Shown in pieces: positions 16,601 through 17,374 of a stretch of 17,374 nt of DNA; the stretch's first letter is position 1; the number at the start of each line of letters is the position of its first letter. A program made the translations under genes and the position numbers. The notes beneath the pieces were generated by a model. It saw only the letters and a program-made list of their open reading frames with translations. It did not search any database and was not told the origin of the DNA. This stretch comes from Chloromonas sp. AAM2 (Eukaryota; Chlorophyta; Chlorophyceae; Chlamydomonadales; Chlamydomonadaceae): NCBI GenBank assembly GCA_004335635.1, contig QAXH01006352.1:769-18142 (forward strand), given 5' to 3'.

Positions 16601-17200
16601 AGTGCAAGTGGCAATGCTGGACAGGCTTCGGAGAGATTGGGCACAGGGGTTGTAAGCGGAGCAGCACAAGATATGGCAGTAGGACAGGCACAGAAGGGGG
16701 AGGCGAGTGTGGAGGGCTTAGAGCCATCAGTGCTGCTGTACAGCCCGCTACAACACCCAGCTGCAGCTGAGTTGGTGGAGCAGCTATTTCAGCAAACACT
16801 CCCGTACTTAGCAGCAATGAAGCCAAGTCATCTGGTGCTCTTGGCAGGTGCAGCAGCCTTGTTGAAGCGGTACAAACACGCACCAGGCTTTGGGGTTGCA
16901 GGCGCTATATCTCGTGCCAGCCCAGGCATGGCTCAGACACAGCAGGCTGCACACGCATGTGGCAATGATGCTCATGGGAAGGAAGTATTGGCATGCAGCA
17001 TAGTGCCAGATGCATGGGCGGAGGAAATGGCTAGAGTCATAGAGGCACGCAGCGCCGTTTTCAATGTGAAAGAGCACAATGGAGCGCTAGCAGCCCTGGC
17101 AGTCCTGCAAGGCCATGCACGTGTAAATGCTGACACCATTCCTGTTAAGGCACCTGATACGTCAGGCAACATACCATCAATGTATATGCACAAACCCTGA
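11104..17200 (+). CDS. OPR-like helical-repeat protein, probably an organellar RNA-binding factor (3 exons visible)
   Basis: Exons 11104-13652, 14066-16091 and 16271-17200 join in phase (2 then 0) to 1834 codons plus stop. The product is built of degenerate helical repeats of about 35-40 residues. They have the pattern of octotricopeptide repeats: a helix with LxxxxWAxAxL, then a Pro and Trp (P..W), then a second helix. Clear examples are PPGQLVALCWAFARL then LPSAW, PPHSLVQMAWAMAAM, LGHMVWALSRLGLQPGSRWL and LDLSMFAWAGARLGLRPSQPW. OPR proteins of green algae are nucleus-encoded factors that stabilise, splice or promote translation of single chloroplast or mitochondrial transcripts. The first 55 residues lack acidic residues except one Asp and are rich in Arg, Ser, Thr and Ala, consistent with a transit peptide. 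A TAG codon directly precedes the ATG. No RAP domain is visible; the end at 17200 may be intron read-through, so the gene may continue. Long Gln/Ser linkers separate repeat blocks. The target RNA cannot be told. Confidence 0.75.
13653..14065 (+). other. Intron 1 of OPR-like gene (413 nt)
   Basis: GTGAGC donor and ACGTGCAG acceptor, phase 2. The joined product continues the repeat exactly (ALAHMRAR then PGEEW). A tandem CTTGGCACCTT lies near 13995-14018. I see no RNA gene in it. Confidence 0.8.
14066..16091 (+). CDS. OPR-like gene, exon 2 (residues 850-1525, best-preserved repeats)
   Basis: Contains the clearest repeats: two in tandem at about 851-930 and three to four in tandem at about 1260-1430, each with WAxA-type helices and a following P..W. 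A polyGln linker is encoded at 14366-14389. The tail (about 1440-1500) is Ser/Thr/Val-rich linker. The end is a GTGAGT donor after LLMLAESLE, phase 0; unspliced reading stops three codons further on. Confidence 0.82.
14366..14389 (+). repeat. CAG (polyGln) tract in OPR-like exon 2
   Basis: Eight consecutive CAG codons encode a Gln run followed by His, in the linker between two repeat blocks. Gln linkers of this kind are common in chlorophycean organelle-targeted repeat proteins. Confidence 0.9.
16092..16270 (+). other. Intron 2 of OPR-like gene (179 nt)
   Basis: GTGAGT donor and GCGTGCAG acceptor, phase 0. The joined sequence LLMLAESLE-VWGVRAPHWW continues the repeat pattern, which is strong support for both sites. 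Confidence 0.8.
16271..17200 (+). CDS. OPR-like gene, exon 3 (residues 1526-1834, possibly not terminal)
   Basis: Starts with VWGVRAPHWWWSAW, contains further degenerate repeats (LDLRRCSAVLEQLRLC and MKPSHLVLLAGAAALLKRYK), a Gly/Ser/Ala-rich linker, and a last helix pair ending GALAALAVLQGHAR near 17122. The following 25 codons to the TGA at 17198-17200 (VNADTIPVKAPD onward) do not look like repeat. A donor-like GTAAAT at 17123 suggests the true exon ends there and coding resumes further right. No TGTAA poly(A) motif follows 17200 in the window. Confidence 0.65.
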   Translation: MWGVRAPHWWWSAWTAAMHAVVPVLDLRRCSAVLEQLRLCSSHSGLALPFQWLCDGLINRIVELLHRGSPGQPPHLPSCAVILHVITVMSVRDYKAVRRASFSGSRQAKSSASGNAGQASERLGTGVVSGAAQDMAVGQAQKGEASVEGLEPSVLLYSPLQHPAAAELVEQLFQQTLPYLAAMKPSHLVLLAGAAALLKRYKHAPGFGVAGAISRASPGMAQTQQAAHACGNDAHGKEVLACSIVPDAWAEEMARVIEARSAVFNVKEHNGALAALAVLQGHARVNADTIPVKAPDTSGNIPSMYMHKP

Positions 17201-17374
17201 TATCGACATCATCTTCTGCATGCCTGAAAATCCATGTATGGATTCTTGATTGATGCGGTGATGGATGAATGTCGGACTCCGTGCTGCCGTAGGAGAACAA
17301 TGTCATGCAAAGCCTCTGTGCCTACCAACAGCTCTCAGAGCGACTGATATGGCGAAATATGTAGCAGCCGCAAC
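17201..17374 (+). other. Right edge: unresolved intron, further exon or 3' UTR
   Basis: No clear feature. If the donor at 17123 is used, an acceptor-like CCGTAG near 17292 would open a short frame in phase, ending at a TAG near 17361; another candidate is CTCTCAG near 17338. Neither restores the expected P..W of the repeat, so the next exon may lie outside the window. Confidence 0.3.

Noticed and set aside
1..17374. Transposon, retroelement, CRISPR array, viral gene or antiviral system
   Set aside because: No transposase, reverse transcriptase, long terminal or inverted repeats, spaced array or capsid/polymerase-type frames were seen. Both genes are ordinary spliced nuclear genes.

Overview
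The window looks like nuclear DNA of a chlorophyte green alga, most likely a chlorophycean (volvocine or Haematococcus type). The grounds are spliceosomal introns of about 80-470 nt with GTGAGT/GTGCGT-type donors and TGCAG acceptors, a TGTAA polyadenylation motif, very CAG-rich coding sequence with long Gln/Ala/Pro tracts, a long GT microsatellite, and a gene whose product reads as an octotricopeptide-repeat (OPR) protein, a family greatly expanded in these algae. The species cannot be named from the sequence alone. No bacterial, viral, transposon, tRNA, rRNA or CRISPR features were seen.

Layout: positions 1-987 hold a GT microsatellite and non-coding sequence, with a TGTAA signal on the minus strand. 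Positions 988-10542 (minus strand) hold one large gene that I reconstruct as eight exons. All seven junctions have GT..AG ends and matching phases, giving one reading frame of 2521 codons plus stop. The product starts with about 130 residues of highly charged coiled coil and continues as more than 2300 residues of mostly disordered Gln/Ala/Pro/Ser-rich sequence, interrupted by a few short helical or conserved-looking islands. Positions 10543-11103 are the region between two divergent starts. It contains a five-tract G-quadruplex-type minisatellite and a 7-bp dyad. Positions 11104-17200 (plus strand) hold three exons of an OPR-like protein of at least about 1800 residues, probably targeted to an organelle, and probably continuing past the right edge.

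The two genes are divergently transcribed and could share a promoter region. Nothing in their predicted products shows that they act in the same pathway. The OPR-like product is expected to be an organellar RNA-binding factor. The minus-strand product is unidentified; its N-terminal coil only faintly recalls centrosomal or spindle-pole coiled-coil proteins. Most other open frames here are antisense by-products of CAG/CTG-rich coding sequence.
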